From the NCBI RefSeq assembly GCF_000626675.1, contig NZ_CP006842.1, positions 930,001-994,000 on the forward strand: a stretch of 64,000 bases of DNA. Direction: 5' to 3'. A program made the translations under genes and the position numbers. Shown one piece after another: positions 18,066-27,463 of this stretch; positions within the stretch are counted from its first letter, which is position 1; every line of letters starts with the position of its first letter. Source of the stretch: Corynebacterium glyciniphilum AJ 3170 (GTDB taxonomy: Bacteria > Actinomycetota > Actinomycetes > Mycobacteriales > Mycobacteriaceae). The notes below the pieces were generated by a model. The model had not been told where the DNA came from and ran no database searches. It worked only from the letters and a program-made list of their open reading frames with translations.

Positions 18066-18775
18066 CTGTCGCGGCCCTTCGTGCCGGCCCCACCGTCCCT
18101 GCCGCCTCTGCCGTCCTTACCGAATCGTCCGACGGCACCTTTCATTGCGCGCTGGGCGAAATCCACGGCGTCGCCGGTCATCTCGGACGTACGCAGTTTA
18201 CGTCGGGCCTTCTGCTCCTCCAGCGCGAGCTGCTGGGAATGCTGCTGCTCTTCCAGCGCCAGCTGGTGCTCGCGGCGTAGCCGGCGTACCCGGGCACGCT
18301 CCAACGCCTCCGGACTGGGGGTGTGCCAGGACTCCGGTCCGATCTTCAGCACGTAGAGCAGCACCGCCACCGCCGGGATGAGCAGGAGAACGATCGCCGA
18401 AGCATTGTTGCCGAGTGCTATCGCCCCGCCGACGGCACCGAGAGTGGTCAGGGCCATGATCCCGGCCCGGGGACGTGATCCCCGTCGATGTTGTTCGGCG
18501 AGTTCTCCTGCGGAGTAAACGGAGACATCGGTCCTCGGTGAGACAGAGTGACCGGGCGGGCCGGGCTGGTTGGGCAGCGCCGGCAGATCGTGGAAGAGAA
18601 CGTCCAGTTCCTGCCGGGTCTGTGCCGCGGCGGCGTCCCGACACCGCTCGTCGTACTCGGTCAGGGTGATACGCCCGTCGGCGAAATGGACGGCGAGGAC
18701 GGACAACGCGGCTTCGCGGTCGGCGTCGCCGATGCGGACGGCGGGGTCGCGGGGGTCACGAGGAACACGGGACAT
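18062..18775 (-). CDS. DUF1707 (SHOCT-like) membrane protein
   Basis: 237 aa. The N-terminal 60 residues are a DUF1707 domain: IGDADREAALSVLAVHFADG, then LTEYDERCRDAAAAQT. Two hydrophobic segments in the middle (about 112-150) form a membrane hairpin. A highly charged coiled-coil-like region (about 170-210, repeated QLALEEQ) and a Gly/Lys-rich tail follow. No catalytic motif. TACACT lies 7 bases before the ATG (leaderless). Confidence 0.8.
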   Translation of the reverse strand: MSRVPRDPRDPAVRIGDADREAALSVLAVHFADGRITLTEYDERCRDAAAAQTRQELDVLFHDLPALPNQPGPPGHSVSPRTDVSVYSAGELAEQHRRGSRPRAGIMALTTLGAVGGAIALGNNASAIVLLLIPAVAVLLYVLKIGPESWHTPSPEALERARVRRLRREHQLALEEQQHSQQLALEEQKARRKLRTSEMTGDAVDFAQRAMKGAVGRFGKDGRGGRDGGAGTKGRDS

Positions 18776-18782
18776 GTGTACC

Positions 18783-18788
18783 AGTGTA
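18783..18788 (-). promoter_or_regulatory. -10 hexamer TACACT, leaderless DUF1707 gene
   Basis: Minus-strand TACACT ends 7 bases before the start codon at 18775; no ribosome-binding site is present. It lies in the 24-base gap after glpK, so this gene can be transcribed on its own. Confidence 0.45.
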
Positions 18789-18799
18789 GAGCAGGGGTC

Positions 18800-20380
18800 C
18801 TACGCCCAGTCGAGGGTCCGTTCGACGGCTTTGTTCCACAGGGCGTAGGCCTCGTCCCGTTCAGTGGCGGAGACGTCCGGGGTGTAGGAGTGCTCCTCCT
18901 GCCAGAGTCGTCGGATCTCCTCGACGTCCTCGAAGAAGCCCGTCGCCAGGCCGGCGGCGTAGGCTGCGCCCAAGGCCGTGGTCTCCGTGATCTTCGGCAC
19001 GGTGACCGGTACCCCGAGCTGGTCGGACTGGAACTGCATCAGCAGGGAGTTCACGACCATGCCACCGTCGGCGCGCAGGTGCGTCAGTGGGACACCGGAG
19101 TCCGCGTTCATCGCGTCGACGACCTCCCGGGTCTGGAAGGCGGTCGCCTCGAGGGCGGCACGGGCGATGTGCGCCTTAGTCACGTACCGGGTCAGGCCGG
19201 CGATCACGCCACGCGCGTCCGGCGCCCAGCGCGGTGCCAGCAGGCCCGAGAACGCGGGGACGACGACACACCCCCCGTTGTCGTCGACGCTGCGGGCCAG
19301 GCACTCGACCTCGGATGAGGACGAGATGAGGCCGAGGTTGTCGCGCAACCACTGGATCAACGAGCCTGTCACCGCGACCGACCCTTCGAGGGCGAACACC
19401 GTCGGCTGATTGCCGAGCCGGTAGGCCACGGTGCTGAGCAGACCGTGGGACGAGGTCTCCAGGGTCGTTCCGGTGTTCATCAGCAGGAAGTTACCGGTAC
19501 CGTAGGTGCACTTCGCCTCACCCGGCTCGGTACATGCCTGGCCGAAGGTGGCGGCCTGCTGGTCGCCGAGGATTCCGGCGATGGTGACGTTGTTCACCGG
19601 CCCGGAGCGTTGCACCCGCCCGACCTGTTCAGAGGAGCTGACGATCTCGGGCAGCAACGACATCGGCACCCCCATCGCCTCACAGAGCTCCGGGTCCCAT
19701 TTCTGGGTCCGCAGGTCCATGAGCATGGTGCGTGAGGCGTTGGTGACGTCCGTGATGTGCCGGACGCGGTGCCGCCGGTTGGTGGAGTTACGCCGTGAAC
19801 GGCGGGTGAGCTCCCAGATGATCCAGGTGTCCATTGTTCCGAAGGCGAGTTCGCCGCGTTCAGCACGGTCGCGGACCCCCTCCACGTTGTCGAGGATCCA
19901 GCGGATCTTCGGCCCGGCGAAATACGTCGACACCGGCAGCCCGGTGCGCTCGCGGAAGAGATCACCGTGCTCCGCATCCAGGCGGGAGCAGAAGTCGCCG
20001 GTGCGGTTGTCCTGCCAGACGATGGCGTTGTACACCGGCTCACCGGTCTCCCGGTCCCAGATCACGGTCGTCTCACGCTGATTGGTGATGCCCAGCCCGG
20101 CGAGGTCCTCGGTACCGATGTCCGCACGTGCGACCGCGTCCGCGATGACCCTGCGGGCGTTGAGCCGGATCTCCTCCGGGTCGTGCTCGACCCACCCGGG
20201 TTTCGGGAAGATCTGCCGGTGCTCCAGCTGACTGACGGTGTGGACCGCCCCCGCCGCGTCGAAGACGATGGCGCGGGTGGATGTCGTTCCCTGGTCCAGC
20301 GAAAGTACGTAACCCCGGCGCTGACCGCCGGACTTTCCCGGGCGGCCGGAGCGGAAGAAACTGCTGAACCGGTCGACCAT
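18800..20380 (-). CDS. glpK: Glycerol kinase
   Basis: FGGY-family kinase: glycerol + ATP to sn-glycerol-3-phosphate, feeding glycerolipid synthesis or glycolysis. Clear signatures: [15 protein letters not shown] near the start, [22 protein letters not shown] and [18 protein letters not shown]. 526 aa, a little long; a loop [13 protein letters not shown] around 200 is a basic insertion compared with the usual enzyme. The start ATG 20380 shares its A with the accBC stop (TGATG), so translation is coupled to accBC. No glpF or glpD nearby. Confidence 0.95.
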   Translation of the reverse strand: MVDRFSSFFRSGRPGKSGGQRRGYVLSLDQGTTSTRAIVFDAAGAVHTVSQLEHRQIFPKPGWVEHDPEEIRLNARRVIADAVARADIGTEDLAGLGITNQRETTVIWDRETGEPVYNAIVWQDNRTGDFCSRLDAEHGDLFRERTGLPVSTYFAGPKIRWILDNVEGVRDRAERGELAFGTMDTWIIWELTRRSRRNSTNRRHRVRHITDVTNASRTMLMDLRTQKWDPELCEAMGVPMSLLPEIVSSSEQVGRVQRSGPVNNVTIAGILGDQQAATFGQACTEPGEAKCTYGTGNFLLMNTGTTLETSSHGLLSTVAYRLGNQPTVFALEGSVAVTGSLIQWLRDNLGLISSSSEVECLARSVDDNGGCVVVPAFSGLLAPRWAPDARGVIAGLTRYVTKAHIARAALEATAFQTREVVDAMNADSGVPLTHLRADGGMVVNSLLMQFQSDQLGVPVTVPKITETTALGAAYAAGLATGFFEDVEEIRRLWQEEHSYTPDVSATERDEAYALWNKAVERTLDWA

Positions 20381-22149
20381 CAGACGATCTTCAGTAGCGG
20401 CTGCGACTTGGTGACACCGTCCCCGGCCGCCACGCCGAGTTCGCACACGGTACCGGCCTTGTGTGCCTTCACCGCGTTCTCCATCTTCATCGCCTCGATG
20501 ACCAGCAGCTGGTCACCTTCGGCGACCTCCGCCCCGTCCTCGACCAGGACGGTGACCACGGTGCCCTGCATCGGCGCGACGGACGTGTCGCCGGAGACCT
20601 TGACCTCCCGACGCCCTGAGTTCTTGCGTGCACGGCGGCGGGGGGCTCCGGTGCCGACGAGGTCACCCGGGACGGAGACCTCGACACGACGACCATCGAC
20701 CTCAACGGTGATTCGGCGGGCGGGGACGGCATCGGCGGTCTCGGCGGCATCCGTGGCATCTGCGGTCTCGGTGGCACCGGCCAACTGGTTGTCCCACTCT
20801 TCCTCGATCCACCGGGTGTAGACGTCCAGGGAGTCACCGGTGAAGGCCGGATCGTCCAGCACTGCCCGGTGGAACGGGATGACCGTGGGGAGGCCCTCGA
20901 CGACGTACTCGTCCAGGGCGCGGCGTGCGCGGCTCAGCGCCTGGTCGCGGTCCTCACCGGTGACGATGAGTTTGGCGAGCATGGAGTCGAACTGGCCACC
21001 GATGACGGCACCTTGTTCCACCCCGGAATCCACCCGGACACCCGGGCCCGACGGCTCGCGGTACGAGGTCAGGACGCCGGGGGCAGGCATGAAGTTCGCC
21101 GCCGCATCCTCACCGTTGATACGGAACTCGATGGAGTGGCCCCGCAACTCCGGGTCACTGGTCCGGGACAGCTCGTGCCCCTCGGCGATCCGGAACTGCT
21201 CACGCACCAGGTCCCAGCCGGCGACTTCCTCGGTGACCGGGTGCTCCACCTGCAGTCGGGTATTGACCTCGAGGAAGGAGATCAGGCCGTCGGAACCGAT
21301 GAGGAACTCCACTGTCCCGGCACCCTGGTAGCCGGCGGCGCGGAGAATGTCCTTGGCGGAACTGCGCAGGCGCTCGTCCTGCTCCGCGGTGAGGAACGGT
21401 GCGGGGGCCTCTTCAACGAGCTTCTGGAAACGGCGCTGCAGCGAGCAGTCACGGGTGGAGGCCACGACGTAGTTGCCGTGCGCGTCGGCCAGAACCTGGC
21501 ACTCGACATGCCGTGCGCGGTCGAGGTAGCGCTCTACGAAGCATTCGCCGCGTCCGAACGCCTTCTCGGCTTCACGGGTGGCGGAGTCGAAGAGGTCGGG
21601 GATCTCCTCGACGGTGTGGGCGACCTTCATTCCGCGACCGCCACCGCCGAACGCGGCCTTGATGGCGACAGGCAGGCCGTGGTCACCGGCGAAGGCGATG
21701 ATCTCATCGGCATCGGCGACCGGCTCGCTGGTGCCCGGCACCATCGGGGCGTCGACCTTCTGGGCGTAGTGGCGTGCGGTGACCTTGTCCCCGAGCTCCG
21801 CGATGGCACTGGGGGACGGGCCGATCCAGGTCAGCCCTGCCTCCAGGACGGCGGCAGCGAAGTCGGCGCGCTCCGAGAGGAACCCGTAGCCGGGGTGGAC
21901 GGCGTCCGCACCCGAGCGCACGGCGGCGTCGACGACCTTGCCGATGTCGAGGTAGGAGTCTGCCGGGGTGGAGCCACCGAGTGCGAACGCCTCGTCGGCC
22001 ATGCGTACGAACGGTGCGTCGGCGTCCGGCTCGGCGTACACGGCGACAGAGGTGATGCCCTCATCCTGGGCAGCCCGGATCACCCGGACGGCGATCTCGC
22101 CACGGTTGGCGATCAGCACCTTCGACAACTTCCGGGTCTCTACCGGCAC
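20380..22149 (-). CDS. accBC: Acyl-CoA carboxylase alpha subunit (biotin carboxylase + biotin carrier)
   Basis: Carboxylates its own biotin with bicarbonate and ATP; shared alpha subunit for acetyl- and acyl-CoA carboxylases supplying malonyl-CoA and mycolate precursors. The biotin carboxylase part (about 1-450) has [13 protein letters not shown], the ATP-grasp GGGGRGM loop and [17 protein letters not shown]. The C-terminal biotinyl domain carries IEAMKMEN with the acceptor Lys. About 589 aa, as in C. glutamicum AccBC. I start at GTG 22149 because GAGGAG stands 5 bases before it and it aligns with the family start; GTG 22155 in frame lies directly on that site. Confidence 0.96.
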   Translation of the reverse strand: MPVETRKLSKVLIANRGEIAVRVIRAAQDEGITSVAVYAEPDADAPFVRMADEAFALGGSTPADSYLDIGKVVDAAVRSGADAVHPGYGFLSERADFAAAVLEAGLTWIGPSPSAIAELGDKVTARHYAQKVDAPMVPGTSEPVADADEIIAFAGDHGLPVAIKAAFGGGGRGMKVAHTVEEIPDLFDSATREAEKAFGRGECFVERYLDRARHVECQVLADAHGNYVVASTRDCSLQRRFQKLVEEAPAPFLTAEQDERLRSSAKDILRAAGYQGAGTVEFLIGSDGLISFLEVNTRLQVEHPVTEEVAGWDLVREQFRIAEGHELSRTSDPELRGHSIEFRINGEDAAANFMPAPGVLTSYREPSGPGVRVDSGVEQGAVIGGQFDSMLAKLIVTGEDRDQALSRARRALDEYVVEGLPTVIPFHRAVLDDPAFTGDSLDVYTRWIEEEWDNQLAGATETADATDAAETADAVPARRITVEVDGRRVEVSVPGDLVGTGAPRRRARKNSGRREVKVSGDTSVAPMQGTVVTVLVEDGAEVAEGDQLLVIEAMKMENAVKAHKAGTVCELGVAAGDGVTKSQPLLKIV

Positions 22150-22242
22150 GTTCACTCCTCACAACAACGGGTCACACACATGACTCACACAAGACTCTAC
22201 GACGTTACTACGACAACCAGCGTCGGTCACAGACGGAATGTT

Positions 22243-23175
22243 TCAGGCACCTGTCGCGGTCGGCATCCGGACCATGTTCCCCCACTCCACCCACGAGCCG
22301 TCGTAGGCGCGGACATCGTCCCATCCCAGCAGGTGGTGCAGGACGAACCACAGGTGCGCGGCCCGTTCGCCGGCGTGGCAGTACGGCACGGTAGCGCCGG
22401 ACGCGTCCAGCGTGGAGAACACCTCGTCGAGTTCCTCACGGGTCCGGAAGCGGTGGTTCGGGTGAAGTGTCGCCCGCTGCGGAATGTTCACGGCACCGGG
22501 GATGTGCCCGCTCCGGCAGACCGGAATATGGGTGACTGCGTCGGAGTAGTCGGAGTAGGTGGCCGGGTCATTGCCTTCCGCCGGGCTACCGTGCTCCAGG
22601 GTGCCGATACCGATGAAGTCCTCGGGGTCACGCAGGTCGATCAGCTGCAGTGCGTCGTGCCGGGAGCGTACCTCGTCGACGAAGATGCGGTGGGAGACGT
22701 CGTCCCGGTCCACCACGGGGTACCCGGTGGTGGGCTCTGGAGGGGCGTCGTACGAGGTCTCCCGCTCATCCTGCATCCATGCCTCACGGCCGCCGTCGAG
22801 CAGGCGGACGTCCGGATGGCCGAAGAGCTCGAAGACCCAGAGTGTGTAGCTCGCCCACAGATTCGAGTCGTCGCCGTAGAGCACCACGGTGTCGTCCCGG
22901 GTGATCCCCTTGGCGTCCATGAGGCGGGCGAAGGACTCTCCGTCGAGGAAATCGCGGGTGACCGGGTCACCGAGGTCCTCGTGGAGGTCGATGCGGATGG
23001 CGGTCGGGAGGTGGCCGATGTTGTAGAGGATGGGGTCGGAGTCCGACTCCACCACCTTCAACCCGGGGCCACCCAGCTTCGCGCCGAGCCAGGAGCTCGT
23101 GACGAGCTTGCCCGGGTGGGCGTACTGCCGAAGATTCGGGCTGGGGTCCAGTTCGATTCCCACGGGTGAGGGCAC
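22243..23175 (-). CDS. sseA: Thiosulfate sulfurtransferase (two-domain rhodanese)
   Basis: Transfers sulfane sulfur from thiosulfate (or mercaptopyruvate) to an acceptor. 310 aa with two rhodanese domains; the active one ends with the persulfide Cys loop YCHAGERAAHLWF near residue 270. Such a gene next to accBC is conserved in corynebacteria. GTG 23175 is used, with AAAGG a few bases upstream; GTG 23163 is an alternative. Confidence 0.92.
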   Translation of the reverse strand: MPSPVGIELDPSPNLRQYAHPGKLVTSSWLGAKLGGPGLKVVESDSDPILYNIGHLPTAIRIDLHEDLGDPVTRDFLDGESFARLMDAKGITRDDTVVLYGDDSNLWASYTLWVFELFGHPDVRLLDGGREAWMQDERETSYDAPPEPTTGYPVVDRDDVSHRIFVDEVRSRHDALQLIDLRDPEDFIGIGTLEHGSPAEGNDPATYSDYSDAVTHIPVCRSGHIPGAVNIPQRATLHPNHRFRTREELDEVFSTLDASGATVPYCHAGERAAHLWFVLHHLLGWDDVRAYDGSWVEWGNMVRMPTATGA

Positions 23176-23243
23176 CGCCTTTCATGTCGTCACAAGAAGT
23201 CTAGCGTTCACGGGCCGGTGAATCGCGATCGTCGGGCAAACAG

Positions 23244-23259
23244 CTGTGAAATCGCACAG
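23244..23259. promoter_or_regulatory. Inverted repeat CTGTG-N6-CACAG upstream of sseA
   Basis: Perfect 5-bp arms (23244-23248, 23255-23259), about 70-85 bases before the sseA start and overlapping a minus-strand TACTGT. Its arms resemble a CRP/GlxR half-site, but the spacing is two bases shorter than TGTGA-N6-TCACA, so identity is open. Confidence 0.35.
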
Positions 23260-23340
23260 TACAGGATGGGACGGGGCTGCTGATCGCCAGGTTTGCGGCT
23301 TCAGGGCTCAACCGCAGGACCGCCGGTGACGGCTCCGCGT

Positions 23341-24015
23341 CTACCGGTTCCAGAAGTTCGAGACGTCCAGCCCGAACCCGGCCAGTGTGCGCCGCACCAG
23401 TGGGAGCGACAGGCCGATCACACTGGACGGATCCCCTTCGATCCGGTCGATGAACCAGCCGCCCAGCGCCTCAAGCGTGAACGCTCCCGCGCACTGGAGC
23501 GGCTCACCGGTGGCGGCGTAGGCCTCGATGTCGCGGTCGGATGCCTCGGCGAAGTGCACGACGGTCTCACTGGAACCTGTGACGGTGGTGCCGCGGTAGG
23601 TCACCGCGTGGCCGGTGATCAGTGTCGCTGTCGCTCCGCGCTGCTGCCGCCAGCGTTCGACGGTGCGTTCCACGGTCAGGGGTTTACCCTGCAGTTCGCC
23701 GTCGAGCAGGAGCATGGAGTCCGCGGCGATGACGACGGTCCCAGAGTCCAACCCAGAGTCCAACCCAGAGCCCAACCCAGAGTCCAGTCGGTCGCTGTAC
23801 TGGTCGAGAACGGCCTGCGACTTCGTCTGTGCCAGATGGCAGACGACCTGGGCGGGGGTTGGCTCAGCGATCCGGGAGTGCAGTTCTGCGGTGGCGGCAT
23901 CTTCGTCCACACCAGGGACGAGGATGCTCGGTTCAACGCCCGCTGAACGCAACACCGACAGTCGTGACGGGGAAGACGACGCCAGGATGATCCGGTGTCG
24001 GTGTGCGTCAGACAC
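23341..24015 (-). CDS. maf: Maf-family nucleotide pyrophosphatase
   Basis: Hydrolyses non-canonical or modified NTPs to NMPs. Starts IILASSSPSRLSVLRSAG (the Maf S-S-x-R motif), then VDEDAA, the catalytic IAADSMLLLDGELQGKP and the late SSVIGLSLPLV. 224 aa from GTG 24015, which overlaps the accE stop by 8 bases. Longer upstream starts would run through accE and are rejected. Residues just before the catalytic Asp are replaced by four-residue repeats (LDSG) encoded by a 12-base tandem repeat. Confidence 0.9.
   Translation of the reverse strand: MSDAHRHRIILASSSPSRLSVLRSAGVEPSILVPGVDEDAATAELHSRIAEPTPAQVVCHLAQTKSQAVLDQYSDRLDSGLGSGLDSGLDSGTVVIAADSMLLLDGELQGKPLTVERTVERWRQQRGATATLITGHAVTYRGTTVTGSSETVVHFAEASDRDIEAYAATGEPLQCAGAFTLEALGGWFIDRIEGDPSSVIGLSLPLVRRTLAGFGLDVSNFWNR
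23741..23787 (-). repeat. 12-base tandem repeat inside maf
   Basis: CCAGAGTCCAAC on the plus strand is repeated at 23741, 23753 and 23765 (one T-to-C change) with an 11-base fourth unit at 23777. It encodes (LDSG/LGSG)n. Because the unit is a multiple of three, changes in copy number keep the frame. Confidence 0.85.
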
Positions 24016-24274
24016 GGAAGCCCGTCGGGTTGAAGGTCCCGGTGGCGTTCCGGTGTCCGGCCAGCTGCTCGGCGGGCGTGCCCCAGACGCCCCGGGACGT
24101 GGTCCGGGCACGCATCCGGTTGATTTCACGGGGATCGGAACCGGCGGACGCGCTGGCCGCGTCGGCTGCCTCAGCGATGACGACGGCGAGCGCGCGTCCG
24201 ATGGCTTCGGTCTCAGCCTCGTCGGGCCGGCCCCTGAGGACGGTGAAGGGCGTGGTGGTGTCGGGGACAGTCAT
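24008..24274 (-). CDS. accE: Acyl-CoA carboxylase epsilon subunit
   Basis: 88-aa actinobacterial AccE: small non-catalytic subunit that joins alpha and beta subunits of acyl-CoA carboxylase. Recognised by an N-terminal FTVLRGRPDEAETEAI strand-helix, the C-terminal WGTPAEQLAGHR and its position 10 bases after accD1. GAGGAG stands 7 bases before its ATG. Overlaps maf by 8 bases. Confidence 0.88.
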   Translation of the reverse strand: MTVPDTTTPFTVLRGRPDEAETEAIGRALAVVIAEAADAASASAGSDPREINRMRARTTSRGVWGTPAEQLAGHRNATGTFNPTGFRV

Positions 24275-24284
24275 GGAAGCTCCT

Positions 24285-25904
24285 CTACAACGGCAGGTTG
24301 CCGTGTTTGCGGGCGGGCGAGTCGACGACCTTGCGTTCCAGCAGCCCGAGACCGTCGATCACCTGGGCACGAGTCTGGGACGGGGGAATGACGGCGTCGA
24401 CATAGCCGCGTTCGGCGGCTGCGTACGGGTTGACGAGGTTCTTCTCGACGTCCTCGGTGAGTTCGACGGTGAGGGCGGCGACGTCCTTCTTCCGACGTTC
24501 GGCCTTCGCCAACGTGTCGGCGTGGACGGCAGCGACGGTGTTCTCCGCGTCAGCGTTGGAGATCTGTGCACTCGGCCACGCGAAGACGAGGTCGGCACCG
24601 ATGTTCTTCGAGCCCAGCGCAATGTAGGACGTCCCGTACGCCTTGCGGGTCACGACGGTGACGATGCCGACGCTCGCCTCCGCCACGGCGTACAGCAGGG
24701 CAGCGGAGCGGCGCAGCAGTCCGCCGCGTTCCTCGTCGCCGCCGGGCAGGAAGCCGGGGGAGTCGACGACGAATACGACGGGGAGATTGAAGGCGTCACA
24801 GGTGCGGATGAACCGGGCCGCTTTCTGCGCCGCGGCAGCGTCCAGCGCTCCCGCGAGGACCATCGGCTGGTTGGCGACGACACCGACGCTACGGCCGCCG
24901 ATGCGGGCGAACCCGGTGAGGATATTGCCCGCGTAGTCAGGCTGCAGCTCCAGGAAGGAGTCTGCATCCACGATGCCTGCGAGCACGTCGGTGACGTCAT
25001 AGCCTGCCAACGGGGAATCAGGGATCACGGCGTCCAGCTGTGCCGTGGCGGCAGAGTCGGTGGAGTCTGCAGAATTACCATCCGTTTCCTCGCTGAACGG
25101 CACCGTCGAGCGGTTGTTGGACGGGAGCTGGCCGAGCAGGGTCTGGACGAAGTCCAGTGCAGCGCGGTCATCTGCGGCCGTGTGGTGCGAGGTGCCGGTG
25201 ACGGCGGCGTGCGTCGCCGCCGAGCCCAGGTCATCGGCGGTGACGTCTTCGCCGACGACCCGCCGGGTGATCTCTGGGTCGGTCAGGTAGAGCGAGGACG
25301 TTCCGTCCACCATGACGACGACGTCGGCGAGCACCGGCTGGTGCGCCTCAGTACCGGCCGTCGGTCCGGCGATCACTGAGATCTGCGGGACAACCCCGGA
25401 CATCCGGGTACGCAGGCGGTACAGGCGTGCGGCCATCCCCAGTGACACCACGCCCTCCTTCACCCGCGCACCGGTGGAGTCGTGTACGCCCACCAATGGC
25501 ACGCCCGAGCGCAGGGCGAGCTCCATGACCTTCACCAGCTTCTCGGCGTGCACCTCACCCACGGTGCCGTCGAACACGGTGCCGTCCTGGGAGAAGATGC
25601 AGACCTGTCGGCCGTCGACCGTGCCGTAGCCGGTGACGACTCCGTCGGACACGGGGCGGGACCGGTCCATGCCGTAGGCGTTGGCGCGGTGGCGTGCCAG
25701 CGCGTCGATCTCGACGAACGAGCCGTCGTCGAGGAGGTGCTCTACCCGTTCGCGGGCGGTGAGCCGGCCTGCCCCGTGGACGGCGCTGACAGCTTCCTCG
25801 CCGACCGGGGCCGACGTCTCCTCGAGACGGATCCGGAGATCCTCGAGTTTCCCTGCGGTGGTAGACGTGTCGACCTGGCGAGGGGCGGGGGTGGGTGAAG
25901 TCAT
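24285..25904 (-). CDS. accD1: Acyl-CoA carboxylase beta subunit (carboxyltransferase)
   Basis: Transfers the carboxyl group from biotin of AccBC to acetyl- or propionyl-CoA. 539 aa with the crotonase-like carboxyltransferase halves: GAGRLTARERVEHLLDDGSF near the start, GPTAGTEAH..LADVVVMVDG in the N-terminal half, and VVFVVDSPGFLPG with KAYGTSYIALGSK in the C-terminal half. Corresponds in position to accD1/dtsR1 of C. glutamicum, needed for fatty-acid synthesis. A TAGACT 7 bases before the ATG suggests a leaderless message; birA diverges 79 bases away. Confidence 0.95.
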   Translation of the reverse strand: MTSPTPAPRQVDTSTTAGKLEDLRIRLEETSAPVGEEAVSAVHGAGRLTARERVEHLLDDGSFVEIDALARHRANAYGMDRSRPVSDGVVTGYGTVDGRQVCIFSQDGTVFDGTVGEVHAEKLVKVMELALRSGVPLVGVHDSTGARVKEGVVSLGMAARLYRLRTRMSGVVPQISVIAGPTAGTEAHQPVLADVVVMVDGTSSLYLTDPEITRRVVGEDVTADDLGSAATHAAVTGTSHHTAADDRAALDFVQTLLGQLPSNNRSTVPFSEETDGNSADSTDSAATAQLDAVIPDSPLAGYDVTDVLAGIVDADSFLELQPDYAGNILTGFARIGGRSVGVVANQPMVLAGALDAAAAQKAARFIRTCDAFNLPVVFVVDSPGFLPGGDEERGGLLRRSAALLYAVAEASVGIVTVVTRKAYGTSYIALGSKNIGADLVFAWPSAQISNADAENTVAAVHADTLAKAERRKKDVAALTVELTEDVEKNLVNPYAAAERGYVDAVIPPSQTRAQVIDGLGLLERKVVDSPARKHGNLPL

Positions 25905-25911
25905 GGCCTAC

Positions 25912-25917
25912 AGTCTA
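25912..25917 (-). promoter_or_regulatory. -10 hexamer TAGACT, leaderless accD1
   Basis: Minus-strand TAGACT ends 7 bases before ATG 25904, no ribosome site. Confidence 0.5.
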
Positions 25918-25970
25918 GGAGGAAACGGTGCAGGCGTCGCCATACAGGTCGCCCGTGCGCGTGTGCGCGT

Positions 25971-25976
25971 TATCCT
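25971..25976 (+). promoter_or_regulatory. -10 hexamer TATCCT, leaderless birA
   Basis: TATCCT ends 7 bases before ATG 25984, no ribosome site. Divergent from the accD1 promoter 54 bases away. Confidence 0.5.
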
Positions 25977-25983
25977 TGGGGCC

Positions 25984-26883
25984 ATGACCGCCTCCCCGAC
26001 CGCCTCACGCACCCCCTTCGACGCGTCCCGTCTCTCCGCCCTCATCCAGGACGGGGACAGTCGTGTCGGGCCCGTCACCGTCGTCGGCACGACGGGGTCG
26101 ACCAACGCCGACCTGGCGGATGCGTTCCGTGCCGACCCGGGACTCGCTGACCGCACCGTGATCGTGGCGGAGGAGCAGGTGACTGCCCGGGGCCGGTTGG
26201 GGCGCCGTTGGTCGGCCCCGGCCGGAGCCCAGGTCATCATGAGCGTCCTGCTCCGCCCGTCGGTGCAGGAGGTGCCGGCCGAACGGTTCGGAGAACTTCC
26301 GCTGCTGATCGGCGTGGCGATCGCCGAAACCGCCCGTGCGGTCGGGGTGGATGCGCAGCTGAAGTGGCCCAATGACGTCATCGTCAGTGACCGCCGGTCG
26401 GGCGACACGCCCCACGGCTACCGGAAGCTGGCCGGCATTCTCGTCGAAGCGGTGAGCCTTGATCCGGTGGCTGTGGTCGTCGGCGTGGGGGTGAACGCGT
26501 CGATCACCGCGGGCGAGTTCGCCGACGCTGGTGTGGAGGCGGGGACCTCACTGACCGACCAGGGGGCCGAACTGGGGTCGGTGCAGGCCCGGGAGGCACT
26601 GGCCGCGGCCGAACTGTCGTGGATCGCTGACGTCGACGAGGCGTGGCGTCGTGGCGGCGCGGCACTGGAGAAGCTGCGTCGTCGTTACCGGGAGTTGTCG
26701 GCGACACTCGGCACACGGGTCCGCGCCGAGCTTCCGGGCGGCGAAGAGCTCACCGGAACCGCCGTCGACCTCGACGGTCAGGGGGGACTGGTCATCGAGA
26801 CGGTCGGCGGTGAGCGGCGGACGGTCACCGCCGGCGACGTCGTCCACCTGCGACCGGTGCCCACCACCGACCAGAGGAACTAA
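25984..26883 (+). CDS. birA: Biotin-protein ligase
   Basis: Attaches biotin to the AccBC (and pyruvate carboxylase) carrier Lys via biotinyl-AMP. The catalytic domain shows TTGSTNADL, ARGRLGRRWSAPAG, KWPNDV and KLAGILVE. 299 aa; there is no N-terminal helix-turn-helix, so unlike E. coli BirA it should not repress biotin genes directly. Sitting back-to-back with accD1 places the ligase beside its substrate complex. Start ATG 25984 is set by the leaderless -10. Confidence 0.93.
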   Translation: MTASPTASRTPFDASRLSALIQDGDSRVGPVTVVGTTGSTNADLADAFRADPGLADRTVIVAEEQVTARGRLGRRWSAPAGAQVIMSVLLRPSVQEVPAERFGELPLLIGVAIAETARAVGVDAQLKWPNDVIVSDRRSGDTPHGYRKLAGILVEAVSLDPVAVVVGVGVNASITAGEFADAGVEAGTSLTDQGAELGSVQAREALAAAELSWIADVDEAWRRGGAALEKLRRRYRELSATLGTRVRAELPGGEELTGTAVDLDGQGGLVIETVGGERRTVTAGDVVHLRPVPTTDQRN

Positions 26884-26886
26884 GGT
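26881..26886 (+). promoter_or_regulatory. -10 hexamer TAAGGT overlapping the birA stop
   Basis: TAAGGT, whose first three bases are the birA stop codon, ends 7 bases before GTG 26894. Confidence 0.45.
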
Positions 26887-26893
26887 CTCTGCC

Positions 26894-27457
26894 GTGCCGA
26901 AGATAAATTTCGCCCCGGATGAGGAGGTCCTCGCCGAACTGAGCCCCTCACGACGCAGCACCCTGTTCCCGGTCCTGGAACTCGTGGTCATCACCGGCGT
27001 GGTCTGGCTCGCCGTCGGATTGCTCGACTCCTACCTGGGCAGCCTCGCCACGACCTGGGTCGGGTACGTTCCGGACAATATCGCTGACGTACCCCGACTG
27101 GTTGGTGAAGCGGACACCGGCACCGCCACCGCGGCACTGTGGGGACGCCGGGTCGTCCTGGTGGCATGGGTGTGGTTGAGCTGGCGCAGATGCCTGCGTC
27201 ATCTGCTGTTCCGGACCCGGAGCCGGATGATCCTCACGGACACCCGCCTGATCACCGCCACCGGCCACATGCGCAGTCACATCGGCGAAGTGCCGCTGTC
27301 GCAGATCGTGGACGTCCGCGTGCATAAGTCTGAGGTCCGGGTGTTCCTGCGCGGTGGTGGACGACCGCTGGTACTGCGGGACGTACCCTACGCCAAGCGT
27401 TTCGCCCGTCTGGTACATTCCCGCATCCCGGTACATCTGCCACGGCCGCTATACTGA
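26894..27457 (+). CDS. PH-domain-like (bPH2) membrane protein
   Basis: 187 aa. Short N-terminal region EEVLAELSPSRRST, two transmembrane segments (about 28-50 and 85-103), then a PH-like domain with LFRTRSRMILTDTRLI, TGHMRSHIGEVPLSQIVDV and a final strand-helix. A membrane protein at this place between birA and purK is conserved in corynebacteria. Function unknown. Confidence 0.8.
   Translation: MPKINFAPDEEVLAELSPSRRSTLFPVLELVVITGVVWLAVGLLDSYLGSLATTWVGYVPDNIADVPRLVGEADTGTATAALWGRRVVLVAWVWLSWRRCLRHLLFRTRSRMILTDTRLITATGHMRSHIGEVPLSQIVDVRVHKSEVRVFLRGGGRPLVLRDVPYAKRFARLVHSRIPVHLPRPLY
27450..27455 (+). promoter_or_regulatory. -10 hexamer TATACT, leaderless purK
   Basis: TATACT ends 8 bases before GTG 27464; it overlaps the last codons of the preceding gene. 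Confidence 0.5.
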
Positions 27458-27463
27458 TCCACC

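Noticed and set aside
20869..23169. 766-codon plus-strand frame opposite accBC and sseA
   Set aside because: Antisense shadow of two conserved enzymes with all motifs present.
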